DNA of 7,030 bases from an uncultured Megasphaera sp. (GCA_937895695.1 CALBLM010000171.1:1-7030), one strand, 5' to 3'; positions 1 through 6,166 are shown, counted from the stretch's first letter. Translations and numbers: made by a program. The notes: generated by a model from the letters alone, not told the origin.

Positions 1-37
1 GGGGGAGGCCCCCTGGGAGGATAGGAAGCCGCTGATT
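1..37 (+). rRNA. 5S ribosomal RNA, 3' end (partial)
   Basis: The first 37 bases match the 3' third of bacterial 5S rRNA. They show a G5/C5 hairpin (1-5 with 9-13), then TGGGAGGATAGGAAGCCGC. This lines up with the familiar Bacillus-type pattern of GGGGG, a short loop, CCCCCTG, GAG, TAGGA and GCCGC. By that alignment the mature end falls near base 37. The rest of the gene, and presumably 16S and 23S, lie to the left outside the window. A terminator follows immediately, as expected at the end of an rRNA operon. The alignment is from memory of the B. subtilis 5S sequence, and the exact 3' end is approximate. Confidence 0.85.
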
Positions 38-43
38 AATAGG

Positions 44-78
44 AAAGACGCACTGAATATATCCAGTGCGTCTTTTTT
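44..78 (+). terminator. intrinsic terminator after the 5S rRNA gene
   Basis: A perfect 12-bp stem, AAAGACGCACTG (44-55) with CAGTGCGTCTTT (64-75), closes an 8-nt loop and runs into an unbroken T tract (73-78). It lies 6 bases after the inferred 5S end and would end the rRNA operon transcript. Confidence 0.92.
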
Positions 79-110
79 GTGCTTTTGTAGTTCTGCGGGA
101 CGTGGTTGAA

Positions 111-151
111 ATAAAAAAGCCTGACCCTATGAAAATAAAGGGTTCAGGCTT
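111..151 (-). terminator. intrinsic terminator of the permease gene
   Basis: Read on the minus strand, AAGCCTG-A-ACCCT pairs with AGGGT-CAGGCTT (12 bp with one bulged A, 10-nt loop), followed by TTTTA. It begins 30 bases past the permease stop codon. With the 5S terminator it insulates two converging transcription units. Confidence 0.9.
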
Positions 152-181
152 AGTGCATCATACGTTATATAATGATGTTGC

Positions 182-1561
182 TTACTGATTGGTAATATTG
201 CTGTGTTTGCGACCATAGATTTGGTAGATGACAAATCCTAAGACTATCCAAGCGATGAAGAGAATGTGCGTTAGAGTAGATAAGGCATAAATTAAATAGG
301 CACAGACAATAATACCGATAGTAGCAACTACAGGTAAGCAGGGACAATGGAATTTTCGAGGAATTTCCGGATGATTTTTGCGCATTTTCCAAAGACCAAT
401 AAAGTTGAGAAGAAAGACAGCAAGGACACCTGTATTAGATAATTCAACAATATGCATTAACGGTACGAAACCAGCAATGATGGCGATTGTAATAGAACCA
501 ATGATCGTGACTAAATACGGCGTATGATATTTAGTATGAATTTTACCAATTTCTGCAGGTAGAAGGCCATCGCGAGAGACGGCAAAAAAAATGCGAGCTT
601 GACCGAAAAGATATACGATCAATGTTGTAATGATACCGGCAATGGCACCAATAGCAACAAGGTTGGCAATACCTGGCCAATTCAGAATACGCAGTGCATA
701 CGCAACAGGTTCCGGTGTATCTAATTGAGTATAATTAATAGCACCAGTCAGCGAAAGAGCCATTAAGATATATAAACACATACAGATAAAAACAGAACAA
801 ATAATACCAATCGGTAGATCGTGTTCTGGCTTTTTACATTCTTCGGCTGAAGTAGCGACGGCATCGAATCCCATATAGGAGAAGAAAACAATAGCTGTAC
901 CACTTAGTATTCCTTGCACTCCAAAAGGAGCAAAGGATTCAAAATTGGAAACGTCAACATGAGGTGCTGCAATACAAATAAAAGAAATAATAGCAGCTAA
1001 AGTAATAAAAACTAATATAGTATTGAGCTTAGCACTTTCTTTCGTTCCTCTGATTAAAATGAAAGCAAGCAATAAAATAATGATAACTGCTGGAAGGTTA
1101 ATAATACCGCCTTCTGCCGGTGTTTTTAGTAGAACCTCTGGGATGATATATCCATAGGATTTACAAATACCTGCCAAATATCCAGAAAAGCCGACTGCAA
1201 CGGCACTGCCTGTAACCGTATATCCTAAGAGCAAGGACCAACCTGTGAGAAAAGCCATCCCTTCGCCAAGAGAAGCGAAAGCGTACGAATATACACTGCC
1301 TGATGAAGGAATCATGGATGCAAATTCACTATAGGCTAATCCTACAAGGACGCATAAGATTCCGGCTAGGGCAAAAGAGATAGAAATTGCCGGACCGGCG
1401 TACTTAGCAGCAGCGATTCCGGTTAATACGAAGATGCCAGCTCCGATAATACCGCCAACACCTAAAAATGTTAAATCTAATGCACTTAGATTTTTACTAA
1501 GATTTGAATTTTCTGCATCTGATTGAAGCTGTGCAATAGATTTTGTACTAAAAAATGCCAT
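182..1561 (-). CDS. APC-superfamily amino acid permease (CAT/YfnA-like)
   Basis: A 459-residue inner-membrane amino acid transporter, the usual length for bacterial CAT-type (2.A.3.3) permeases. About 12 hydrophobic segments can be read. TM1 carries the APC substrate-binding motif GIIGAGIF (residues 37-44). A second family motif, FFSYMGFDAVATSAEE (226-241), lies in TM6, and GQARIFFAVSRDGLLP (320-335) follows TM8. The start is taken at the ATG at 1561-1559, because AGGAG (1574-1570) sits 8 nt upstream of it. An in-frame GTG at 1570 overlaps that Shine-Dalgarno sequence and is unlikely to be used. The gene is monocistronic, converges on the rRNA operon and diverges from the aminotransferase gene. 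Family members carry cationic, branched-chain or other neutral amino acids by proton symport or exchange. The substrate here cannot be told from sequence. Family assignment is strong. Confidence 0.93.
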   Translation of the reverse strand: MAFFSTKSIAQLQSDAENSNLSKNLSALDLTFLGVGGIIGAGIFVLTGIAAAKYAGPAISISFALAGILCVLVGLAYSEFASMIPSSGSVYSYAFASLGEGMAFLTGWSLLLGYTVTGSAVAVGFSGYLAGICKSYGYIIPEVLLKTPAEGGIINLPAVIIILLLAFILIRGTKESAKLNTILVFITLAAIISFICIAAPHVDVSNFESFAPFGVQGILSGTAIVFFSYMGFDAVATSAEECKKPEHDLPIGIICSVFICMCLYILMALSLTGAINYTQLDTPEPVAYALRILNWPGIANLVAIGAIAGIITTLIVYLFGQARIFFAVSRDGLLPAEIGKIHTKYHTPYLVTIIGSITIAIIAGFVPLMHIVELSNTGVLAVFLLNFIGLWKMRKNHPEIPRKFHCPCLPVVATIGIIVCAYLIYALSTLTHILFIAWIVLGFVIYQIYGRKHSNITNQ

Positions 1562-1621
1562 ATGATTCACTCCTTTTTGATGAATGATGAAACATAATAG
1601 CCCCCTTTTTTACTTCTCGTA

Positions 1622-1650
1622 ATTATATACTTAGTTTACTATAAAAACAA
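1622..1650 (-). promoter_or_regulatory. sigma-A-type promoter of the permease gene
   Basis: On the minus strand TTGTTT (1650-1645), a 17-nt spacer and TATAAT (1627-1622) form a near-consensus promoter. The predicted start near 1615 gives a leader of about 54 nt before the ATG. No convincing attenuator or T-box is seen in that leader. Confidence 0.75.
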
Positions 1651-1791
1651 AATAATATCAATGAATTTATAAAATAAGGATAAAAATATTTTGATTTATC
1701 TCGCATATTACCTATACTTTATAAGTTTATATAAATAACACAAAAATAGCACATGAGAAAGAGTACATACAATTGCATTTATAAATAGGTA

Positions 1792-1820
1792 TTGTCAGAT
1801 AGCGTTGATTGTGGTATAAA
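1792..1820 (+). promoter_or_regulatory. sigma-A-type promoter of the aminotransferase gene
   Basis: TTGTCA (1792-1797), a 17-nt spacer and TATAAA (1815-1820) match the vegetative consensus with one mismatch in each box. The predicted start near 1827 leaves a short leader of about 26 nt. The interval 1651-1791 between this and the divergent permease promoter is AT-rich and shows no repeat or operator that I can support. Confidence 0.8.
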
Positions 1821-1852
1821 TGAAAAGTAAATAGAAAAGGGAGTTGATTTTC

Positions 1853-3109
1853 ATGGTAATGAGCGTAGCTGCACCGCAGGCTAAGGGTAAATTTGCTGAA
1901 GATAAGATTTTTGGTGCGAACAATCGTGCTGTCGCATTAGCTGAAAAACTAGGAAATGACAAAGTGGTAAATGGCACAGTTGGTTCTTTGTTGGATGAAA
2001 ACGGCGATTTGGTTATGCTAGATGTTGTCCAAAAAGCATATAAAGCATTAACGCCCAAAGAAATCGTTGCTTATGCGCCGATCCAAGGGTATCCTGATTA
2101 CTTGAATGCCGCTATTGATCAGTGCTTTGGTGACTCTCGTCCGGCTGGCTATATTCGTGCTTGCGCTACATCTGGCGGTTCCGGTGTGCTGCACCATGTT
2201 ATTCATAACTATTCTGAATGGGGCGATGAAATTCTTACGAGTGATTATCATTGGGGCGCATATGGTTCTATGTGCAAAGATAATGGTCGTACGCTTCGTG
2301 AATTTTCCTTATTAACAAAAGAAGGTACGTTTAATTTAGAAAGTTTTAAGGAAAATGTACAGGCCCTCGTTGATAAACAATATAATACGGTTATTATTAT
2401 GAATTCACCGGCTAATAATCCGACAGGGTTTGCCTTATCCGATACGGATTGGGATCATGTATTGGATTTCTTAAAACAAGTTGTTAAAGGAAAAGATAAA
2501 AATATTATTTTCGTATCTGATGTGGCTTATTTGGATTATAGTGGTGAAAAGCAAGAATGCCGTAAATTCTTTAAAAAATTTGGCAATCTCCCGGACAATA
2601 TTTTAGTTGTTGTTGCCTATACTTGCAGTAAAGGCTTTACAATGTATGGACAGCGTATGGGAGCTATGATTTGTGTTACATCTAATGAAGATGTGGCTAA
2701 TGAATTTGTAGCTATCAATCAATATACAAGTCGTGCTACTTGGTCTAATTCTAACAGTGCTGCCATGAAAGCGATGGTCAATATTTGCAAAGATCCGGCT
2801 AAAGTGGCTGAATTAGATGCAGAACGGGCTAAATATTTCAAACTTATTAAAGAACGTGCTGATATTTTCATGAAGGAAGCTTCAGCATGCGGATTAAAAT
2901 ATTTACCATATATTTCGGGCTTCTTCATTACGATTCCTATGGAAGGGGCTCAAAAAGTTTGTGATTACATGGAAAAGGAAAATATTTTTCTTGTACCGCT
3001 CAGCCATGGGATTCGGTTAGCTGTATGCTCTGTTTCTAAAACAAAAATTACTGGGTTGGCAGCTAAGATTAAAGCTGCTGTTGAAGCAGTTGGCGCAAAA
3101 CAAGCATAA
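1853..3109 (+). CDS. class I PLP-dependent aminotransferase (aspartate/aromatic type)
   Basis: A 418-residue cytosolic fold-type I aminotransferase that moves an amino group between an amino acid and a 2-oxo acid. Landmarks in order: a glycine-rich stretch (SGGSG, 107-111); NNPTG (188-192) of the cofactor site; SDVAY (222-226), whose Asp223 should hold the PLP pyridine nitrogen; SKGFTMYGQRMG (259-270), with Lys260 as the expected Schiff-base lysine and Arg268 as phosphate contact; and Arg388 in HGIRLAV, the likely alpha-carboxylate arginine. This layout recalls the AspC/TyrB group more than the AAT-I-beta or MalY groups. GGGAG (1839-1843) lies 9 nt before the chosen ATG. TTG 1844 abuts the ribosome binding site and ATG 1859 is too far from it. 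proC follows after 85 bp, so cotranscription is possible. An aromatic amino acid or aspartate substrate is plausible but unproven. Confidence 0.9.
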   Translation: MVMSVAAPQAKGKFAEDKIFGANNRAVALAEKLGNDKVVNGTVGSLLDENGDLVMLDVVQKAYKALTPKEIVAYAPIQGYPDYLNAAIDQCFGDSRPAGYIRACATSGGSGVLHHVIHNYSEWGDEILTSDYHWGAYGSMCKDNGRTLREFSLLTKEGTFNLESFKENVQALVDKQYNTVIIMNSPANNPTGFALSDTDWDHVLDFLKQVVKGKDKNIIFVSDVAYLDYSGEKQECRKFFKKFGNLPDNILVVVAYTCSKGFTMYGQRMGAMICVTSNEDVANEFVAINQYTSRATWSNSNSAAMKAMVNICKDPAKVAELDAERAKYFKLIKERADIFMKEASACGLKYLPYISGFFITIPMEGAQKVCDYMEKENIFLVPLSHGIRLAVCSVSKTKITGLAAKIKAAVEAVGAKQA

Positions 3110-3140
3110 TATAAACATAATATAAAAATATAAAAAGACA

Positions 3141-3172
3141 AAGAAGTCGGTATCGTATTATGCCGGCTTCTT
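3141..3172. other. 13-bp stem-loop between aminotransferase and proC genes
   Basis: AAGAAGTCGGTAT pairs with ATGCCGGCTTCTT (13 pairs including two G-U) around a 6-nt loop. On the plus strand it is not followed by a T tract and ends just before the proC Shine-Dalgarno AAGGAGG (3178-3184), so it is a poor terminator for the aminotransferase transcript. On the minus strand the flank is T-rich. It may be a leaky terminator, an mRNA-end stabiliser or a processing site within a two-gene transcript. I could find no well-spaced promoter in 3110-3140. Confidence 0.6.
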
Positions 3173-3194
3173 ATGTTAAGGAGGCGCAATATAT

Positions 3195-3995
3195 ATGTTT
3201 AAGACAATTGGTATATGCGGAACTGGAAATATGGGAAAGGCGATAGCTAAAGGGTTGTCATCATCCGGACTTATTGAACCGAGCCATATATATGTATATA
3301 ATATTCATAAAGAAAAAGCAGCAGTGCTGGCAAAAGAAATAGGCGCGACAGTCGTAGATACAGCCGTAGAATTAGCTGAAAAATCGCAAGGATTAATTAT
3401 GGCCGTTAAACCCTATGTTATGCCAACAGTGTTAACCGATATCAAAGATCATGTGACGAAAGAAACTGTTGTTATTTCAATTGCTGCCGGGCTTACCATG
3501 AAACAGTTGGCAGCGTATTTACCGTCTGCAACTAAATTGGTGCGCATTATGCCCAATACACCGTCTATGGTAGGCGAAGGAATGGCGTCTGTATCTGTCA
3601 ATGATTTGGTATCTAAAGAAGAAACACAAGCGGTCTTAGATATTTTTAATAGTTTTGGCAAAGCAGAATTACTGGATGAACGGTTTATTGATGCTGTTTG
3701 CGGCCTTAGCGGCAGCGGGCCGGCATATGTGTATATGTTCATTGAAGCATTGGCTGACGGTGCGGTTCTAGAAGGTATGCCGCGTCCTTTGGCGTATACA
3801 TTTGCAGCGCAGACCGTACTGGGTGCAGCCAAGATGGTCTTAGAAACGGGTGAACATCCTGGAAAATTAAAAGATGATGTATGTTCACCAAGCGGCACAA
3901 CGATAGAAGCTGTCAGGACATTGGAACAGAAGGGATTTCGTTCGGCCGTTACAGAAGCAGTGATTGCTTCTGCTGAAAAAAATAAGCATATGTAA
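3195..3995 (+). CDS. proC: pyrroline-5-carboxylate reductase
   Basis: This 266-residue cytosolic enzyme catalyses the last step of proline synthesis, the NAD(P)H-dependent reduction of 1-pyrroline-5-carboxylate to L-proline. The N-terminal Rossmann motif GICGTGNMG (6-14) binds the dinucleotide. VRIMPNTPSMVGEG (116-129) and LSGSGPAYVY (171-180) are typical ProC stretches. The C-terminal P5CR signature runs over about residues 221-245 (HPGKLKDDVCSPSGTT and onward). Length is normal for the family and nothing looks broken. AAGGAGG (3178-3184) lies 10 nt before the ATG. proA and proB are not in the window. The gene may be read from the aminotransferase promoter through the intervening hairpin, and it ends at a strong terminator. 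Confidence 0.97.
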   Translation: MFKTIGICGTGNMGKAIAKGLSSSGLIEPSHIYVYNIHKEKAAVLAKEIGATVVDTAVELAEKSQGLIMAVKPYVMPTVLTDIKDHVTKETVVISIAAGLTMKQLAAYLPSATKLVRIMPNTPSMVGEGMASVSVNDLVSKEETQAVLDIFNSFGKAELLDERFIDAVCGLSGSGPAYVYMFIEALADGAVLEGMPRPLAYTFAAQTVLGAAKMVLETGEHPGKLKDDVCSPSGTTIEAVRTLEQKGFRSAVTEAVIASAEKNKHM

Positions 3996-4035
3996 TCATA
4001 GAAAAATGAGACGTAATACGTAGTTTAGAGAATGG

Positions 4036-4073
4036 AAAAGACAGAGGAGAAGCTATTCTACCCTGTCTTTTTT
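4036..4073 (+). terminator. intrinsic terminator after proC
   Basis: AAAAGACAG (4036-4044) pairs with CTGTCTTTT (4063-4071). Inner pairs GG/CC and AGAA/TTCT close a GCTA loop, with two single-A bulges. The 3' arm continues as a T run to 4073. It lies 41 bases past the proC stop codon and fits the end of the aminotransferase-proC unit. Confidence 0.9.
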
Positions 4074-4367
4074 GCATGGTCAAAAAGACAGGTATCGTAT
4101 TCTTGCTAATGGGAATAATGAAGGTAGTTTTTTTAGTGCCATTTATTTTTTTATACGTGTTTTTTGACAAAAGTTGATACGTATAAGAAAGAATAATAAT
4201 CACTAAATGGAATTACAATTAATTACTAAAAAGCATAATAGAACGAGAAAAAAATAACAATATTAAAAATTTTATATATTTAGCCTGCTATGAATAAAAA
4301 TAAATTGTTACTATGCATTAATGTAATATCCCAACCATATATAATACGAAAGATATATGCCTAAAAT
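4074..4367. other. AT-rich gene-free spacer upstream of the lactate genes
   Basis: No reading frame here has a ribosome binding site or recognisable product. The spacer contains a second copy of AAAAAGACA followed by GGTATCGTATT (4082-4101), the palindrome described separately at 4132-4207, and otherwise very AT-rich sequence. TATAAT-like strings occur (for example 4340-4345) but have no -35 box at proper spacing. Confidence 0.6.
4132..4207. repeat. imperfect 76-bp inverted repeat
   Basis: Two nested perfect arms share nearly the same centre: TTTAGTG (4132-4138) with CACTAAA (4201-4207), and TTATACGT (4151-4158) with ACGTATAA (4179-4186). The AT-rich sequence between the arms is also roughly complementary, so the whole is one long imperfect palindrome around a 20-nt centre containing TTGACA (4164-4169). 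There is no T tract on either side as in a terminator. It could be a protein-binding region, a small palindromic repeat element or chance in AT-rich DNA. Confidence 0.5.
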
Positions 4368-4386
4368 GTGTAATTGTAATTTACAC
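4368..4386. promoter_or_regulatory. candidate operator overlapping the -35 box
   Basis: GTGTAA (4368-4373), 7 nt and TTACAC (4381-4386) form a dyad that covers the -35 hexamer of the dehydrogenase promoter. A protein bound here would be expected to block RNA polymerase. The segment TTTACACC (4380-4387) recurs at 4482-4489, again downstream of an inverted TGTAA. The regulator is unknown and no regulator gene is in view. Confidence 0.4.
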
Positions 4387-4408
4387 CTAAGAGGGAATAG
4401 GGTATAAT
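4380..4408 (+). promoter_or_regulatory. sigma-A-type promoter of the D-lactate dehydrogenase gene
   Basis: TTTACA (4380-4385), a 17-nt spacer and a perfect TATAAT (4403-4408). Transcription should begin near 4414-4416, giving a leader of about 185 nt, unusually long beside the roughly 26-nt leader of the aminotransferase gene in this window. Confidence 0.82.
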
Positions 4409-4414
4409 AATAGA

Positions 4415-4601
4415 CGAAAAAGAAAAGCTAAACGATATGCAGTATGAATCTAATAGGCTTTTCTGTAAACGCTATTAAAGGTTTACACCATAGCGCGGAA
4501 GAAAAGACTGAATTGTGGGTGTGTCTTTAAACCGGTGACGGTTAAAGTGATAGATGTCAGTCAGGGTTAAATTTCTTATTTTTGTTTGGAGGTTATGTAT
4601 T
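4415..4601 (+). promoter_or_regulatory. long structured 5' leader of the D-lactate dehydrogenase mRNA
   Basis: The leader is crowded with complementary segments. AGAAAAGC (4421-4428) pairs with GCTTTTCT (4457-4464). TGTAAAC (4464-4470) pairs with GTTTACA (4481-4487). GCTAT (4471-4475) pairs with ATAGC (4490-4494), interleaved with the previous helix. AAAGAC (4503-4508) pairs with GTCTTT (4523-4528). CTTT-A-AACCG (4525-4534) pairs with CGGTTAAAG (4539-4547) around a GTGA (GNRA-type) tetraloop. GACTG (4506-4510) can pair with CAGTC (4558-4562). Several helices exclude one another. There is no terminator-like T tract before the ribosome binding site, so any switch would act on translation or stability. 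I match it to no known riboswitch class. The structure is inferred by eye. Confidence 0.45.
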
Positions 4602-6023
4602 ATGGCAAAAGGTAAAGTTACCCCGGAATTAATTGAAGAATTAAAAAAGATTGTTGGTGAAAAATATGTATATACGGATGCTGATAAACTCGAACCGTAT
4701 TCCCACGATGAAGTAACAGATCCACATTATGTAAAAATGCCGCAGGTTGTTGTATTGCCGGCTAATACAAAAGAAGTTTCTGAAGTTGTAAAATTATGTT
4801 ATGACAATGATACGGTTATGGTACCGCGTGCTGCTGGTACTGGCTTGGCTGTAGGTGCAGTTGCTACATTTGGCGGCGTTATCATTTCAATCGAACGAAT
4901 GAACAAAATTATTGAAATTGATAAACAGAACATGGTCTGTGTTGCAGAACCGGGCGTTACAACGTCTGCTCTTCAGTCTGAAGTTCAAAAAGAAGGCCTC
5001 TTCTACGGTGGCGACCCCTGCAGTGGGGACTCCTGCTTCATTGGTGGTAACGTTGCAACTAACGCAGGTGGTAACCGTGCTGTTAAATATGGTGTAACAC
5101 GTGACCAGGTTATGGGTCTTGAAGTTGTTACTCCGAGCGGCGAAGTTGTTACTCTCGGTGGTAAATTCCGTAAAAATGCAACAGGCTACATGCTTATGCA
5201 TTTGTACATCGGTTCCGAAGGTACACTCGGTATTATTACAAAAGTTTACCTCAAATTGGTTGCTTTGCCGAAATATCAGCAAGACCTCTTGATTGTATTC
5301 AACAATCTCGATGATGCTATCGCTTTGACACCGAAAGTTATGAATGCAGGTATTACACCGGTTTGTGTAGAATTTATGGATAATGCCTCTATCAAACAGG
5401 TTGAAGTATTCTTGGATGAAAAATTACCAAAATCTGATGTAGGTAACTATATCATCATTCAGATTGCCGGCGATAATGAAGACGTATTGATGGATCAGTG
5501 TGAAAAAATTGTTGAATTGGCTGATGAAAATAAAGCTATCGACTCCTTGGTTGCTGACCCGGCTGTTATTTGGAAATCCCGTAAAGCATACCTCGAAGCT
5601 GACCGTGCTCGCAGCTTAGTATTCTCCATGGAAGATATTGTTGTTCCAATGACTGAAATTCCACAGGCTGTACAGCAGATTTCTCGCTTGTCCAAAAAAT
5701 ATAAAATTGCTATGCACTGCGCAGGTCATTGCGGCGACGGCAATGTTCATATCGATATCTTGAAAGACGATCTTTCTCAGGAAGAATGGCAGAAAGTATT
5801 GCCGCAGATTCAGAATGAAATTTATGCACTCGTTTACAAACTTGGCGGTCGTCTCTCCGGTGAACATGGTATCGGCTACAAACGTGCATCTAAATTGGCT
5901 CACTACACCGATCCTGTTGAATTATGCCTCATGAAAGATATTAAGAGAGCATTGGATCCGAAGAACATCATGAATCCGGGCAAAGTTGTCAGCATCAATG
6001 AAGAAGTTCCGGTAGAAGAATAA
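4602..6023 (+). CDS. FAD-binding D-lactate dehydrogenase / GlcD-family oxidoreductase
   Basis: A 473-residue flavoprotein of the VAO/PCMH family, probably oxidising D-lactate (or a similar 2-hydroxy acid) to pyruvate. The FAD domain (about 46-220) has PRAAGTGLAVGA (75-86), IGGNVATNAGGN (147-158) and IGSEGTLGIIT (203-213). The C-terminal FAD-oxidase domain (about 222-463) has GHCGDGNVH (375-383), with His372, His376 and His383 as likely metal ligands, and GEHGIGYKR (420-428). Published work on Megasphaera elsdenii describes an FAD- and zinc-containing D-lactate dehydrogenase that reduces an electron-transferring flavoprotein, and the His cluster fits. GGAGG (4588-4592) lies 9 nt before the chosen ATG. 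An in-frame ATG at 4554 lacks a ribosome binding site and would place the real one inside the gene. Codons favour GTT, GCT, GGT and AAA, consistent with high expression. No Fe-S or membrane segment is seen. Glycolate or 2-hydroxyglutarate are alternative substrates. Confidence 0.9.
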   Translation: MAKGKVTPELIEELKKIVGEKYVYTDADKLEPYSHDEVTDPHYVKMPQVVVLPANTKEVSEVVKLCYDNDTVMVPRAAGTGLAVGAVATFGGVIISIERMNKIIEIDKQNMVCVAEPGVTTSALQSEVQKEGLFYGGDPCSGDSCFIGGNVATNAGGNRAVKYGVTRDQVMGLEVVTPSGEVVTLGGKFRKNATGYMLMHLYIGSEGTLGIITKVYLKLVALPKYQQDLLIVFNNLDDAIALTPKVMNAGITPVCVEFMDNASIKQVEVFLDEKLPKSDVGNYIIIQIAGDNEDVLMDQCEKIVELADENKAIDSLVADPAVIWKSRKAYLEADRARSLVFSMEDIVVPMTEIPQAVQQISRLSKKYKIAMHCAGHCGDGNVHIDILKDDLSQEEWQKVLPQIQNEIYALVYKLGGRLSGEHGIGYKRASKLAHYTDPVELCLMKDIKRALDPKNIMNPGKVVSINEEVPVEE

Positions 6024-6055
6024 TATAGAGTCTTAGAAAAATCATATAGTGCAGT

Positions 6056-6091
6056 AAAGGGTAAGGCTGATAGGCTTTACCCTTTCTCTTT
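6056..6091 (+). terminator. intrinsic terminator after the D-lactate dehydrogenase gene
   Basis: AAAGGGTAAGGC (6056-6067) pairs with GCTTTACCCTTT (6074-6085), 12 pairs with one G-U and a 6-nt loop, followed by CTCTTT. The U tract is interrupted, so some readthrough into larA is possible. It begins 32 bases after the stop codon. Confidence 0.8.
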
Positions 6092-6137
6092 ATAAAATTT
6101 TAGTTGGTTATACGAATTTATTCACAATAGCTATAGA

Positions 6138-6166
6138 TTGATAAGCGTACATATGCACAATATTAA
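6138..6166 (+). promoter_or_regulatory. probable promoter of larA
   Basis: TTGATA (6138-6143), a 17-nt spacer and TATTAA (6161-6166) give a moderate sigma-A-type promoter with a leader of roughly 35 nt. The -10 is weak (4 of 6). TTGATAA occurs again at 6169-6175, 31 bp on. The terminator upstream makes a separate larA promoter likely. Confidence 0.45.

Noticed and set aside
1..35. A short frame at the left edge ending in TGA (33-35), which could be the end of a protein gene.
   Set aside because: The bases match the 5S rRNA 3' end, with its G5/C5 hairpin and UAGGA-GCCGC element, much better than any protein.
1562..1570. GTG at 1570 as start of the permease.
   Set aside because: It overlaps the AGGAG Shine-Dalgarno sequence; the ATG at 1561 is at ideal spacing.
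3449..3898. A 149-codon minus-strand frame inside proC, and similar antisense frames inside the dehydrogenase and larA genes.
   Set aside because: They are mirror frames of strongly recognised genes, without ribosome binding sites or family motifs.
4164..4187. TTGACA (4164-4169) with TATAAG (4182-4187) as a promoter.
   Set aside because: The spacer is only 12 nt, too short for a sigma-A promoter.
4437..4530. Possible leader peptides in the dehydrogenase leader: 13 codons from 4437 and 28 codons from 4444.
   Set aside because: Neither has a Shine-Dalgarno sequence or a run of regulatory codons, and the frames look like chance openings.
4554..4601. A 16-residue N-terminal extension of the D-lactate dehydrogenase from ATG 4554.
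   Set aside because: There is no ribosome binding site before it, while GGAGG is correctly placed for ATG 4602; the extension is hydrophobic and unlike the family N-terminus.
4415..4601. T-box, FMN, TPP, cobalamin, glycine or fluoride riboswitch in the leader.
   Set aside because: None of the conserved core sequences I know for these classes is present.
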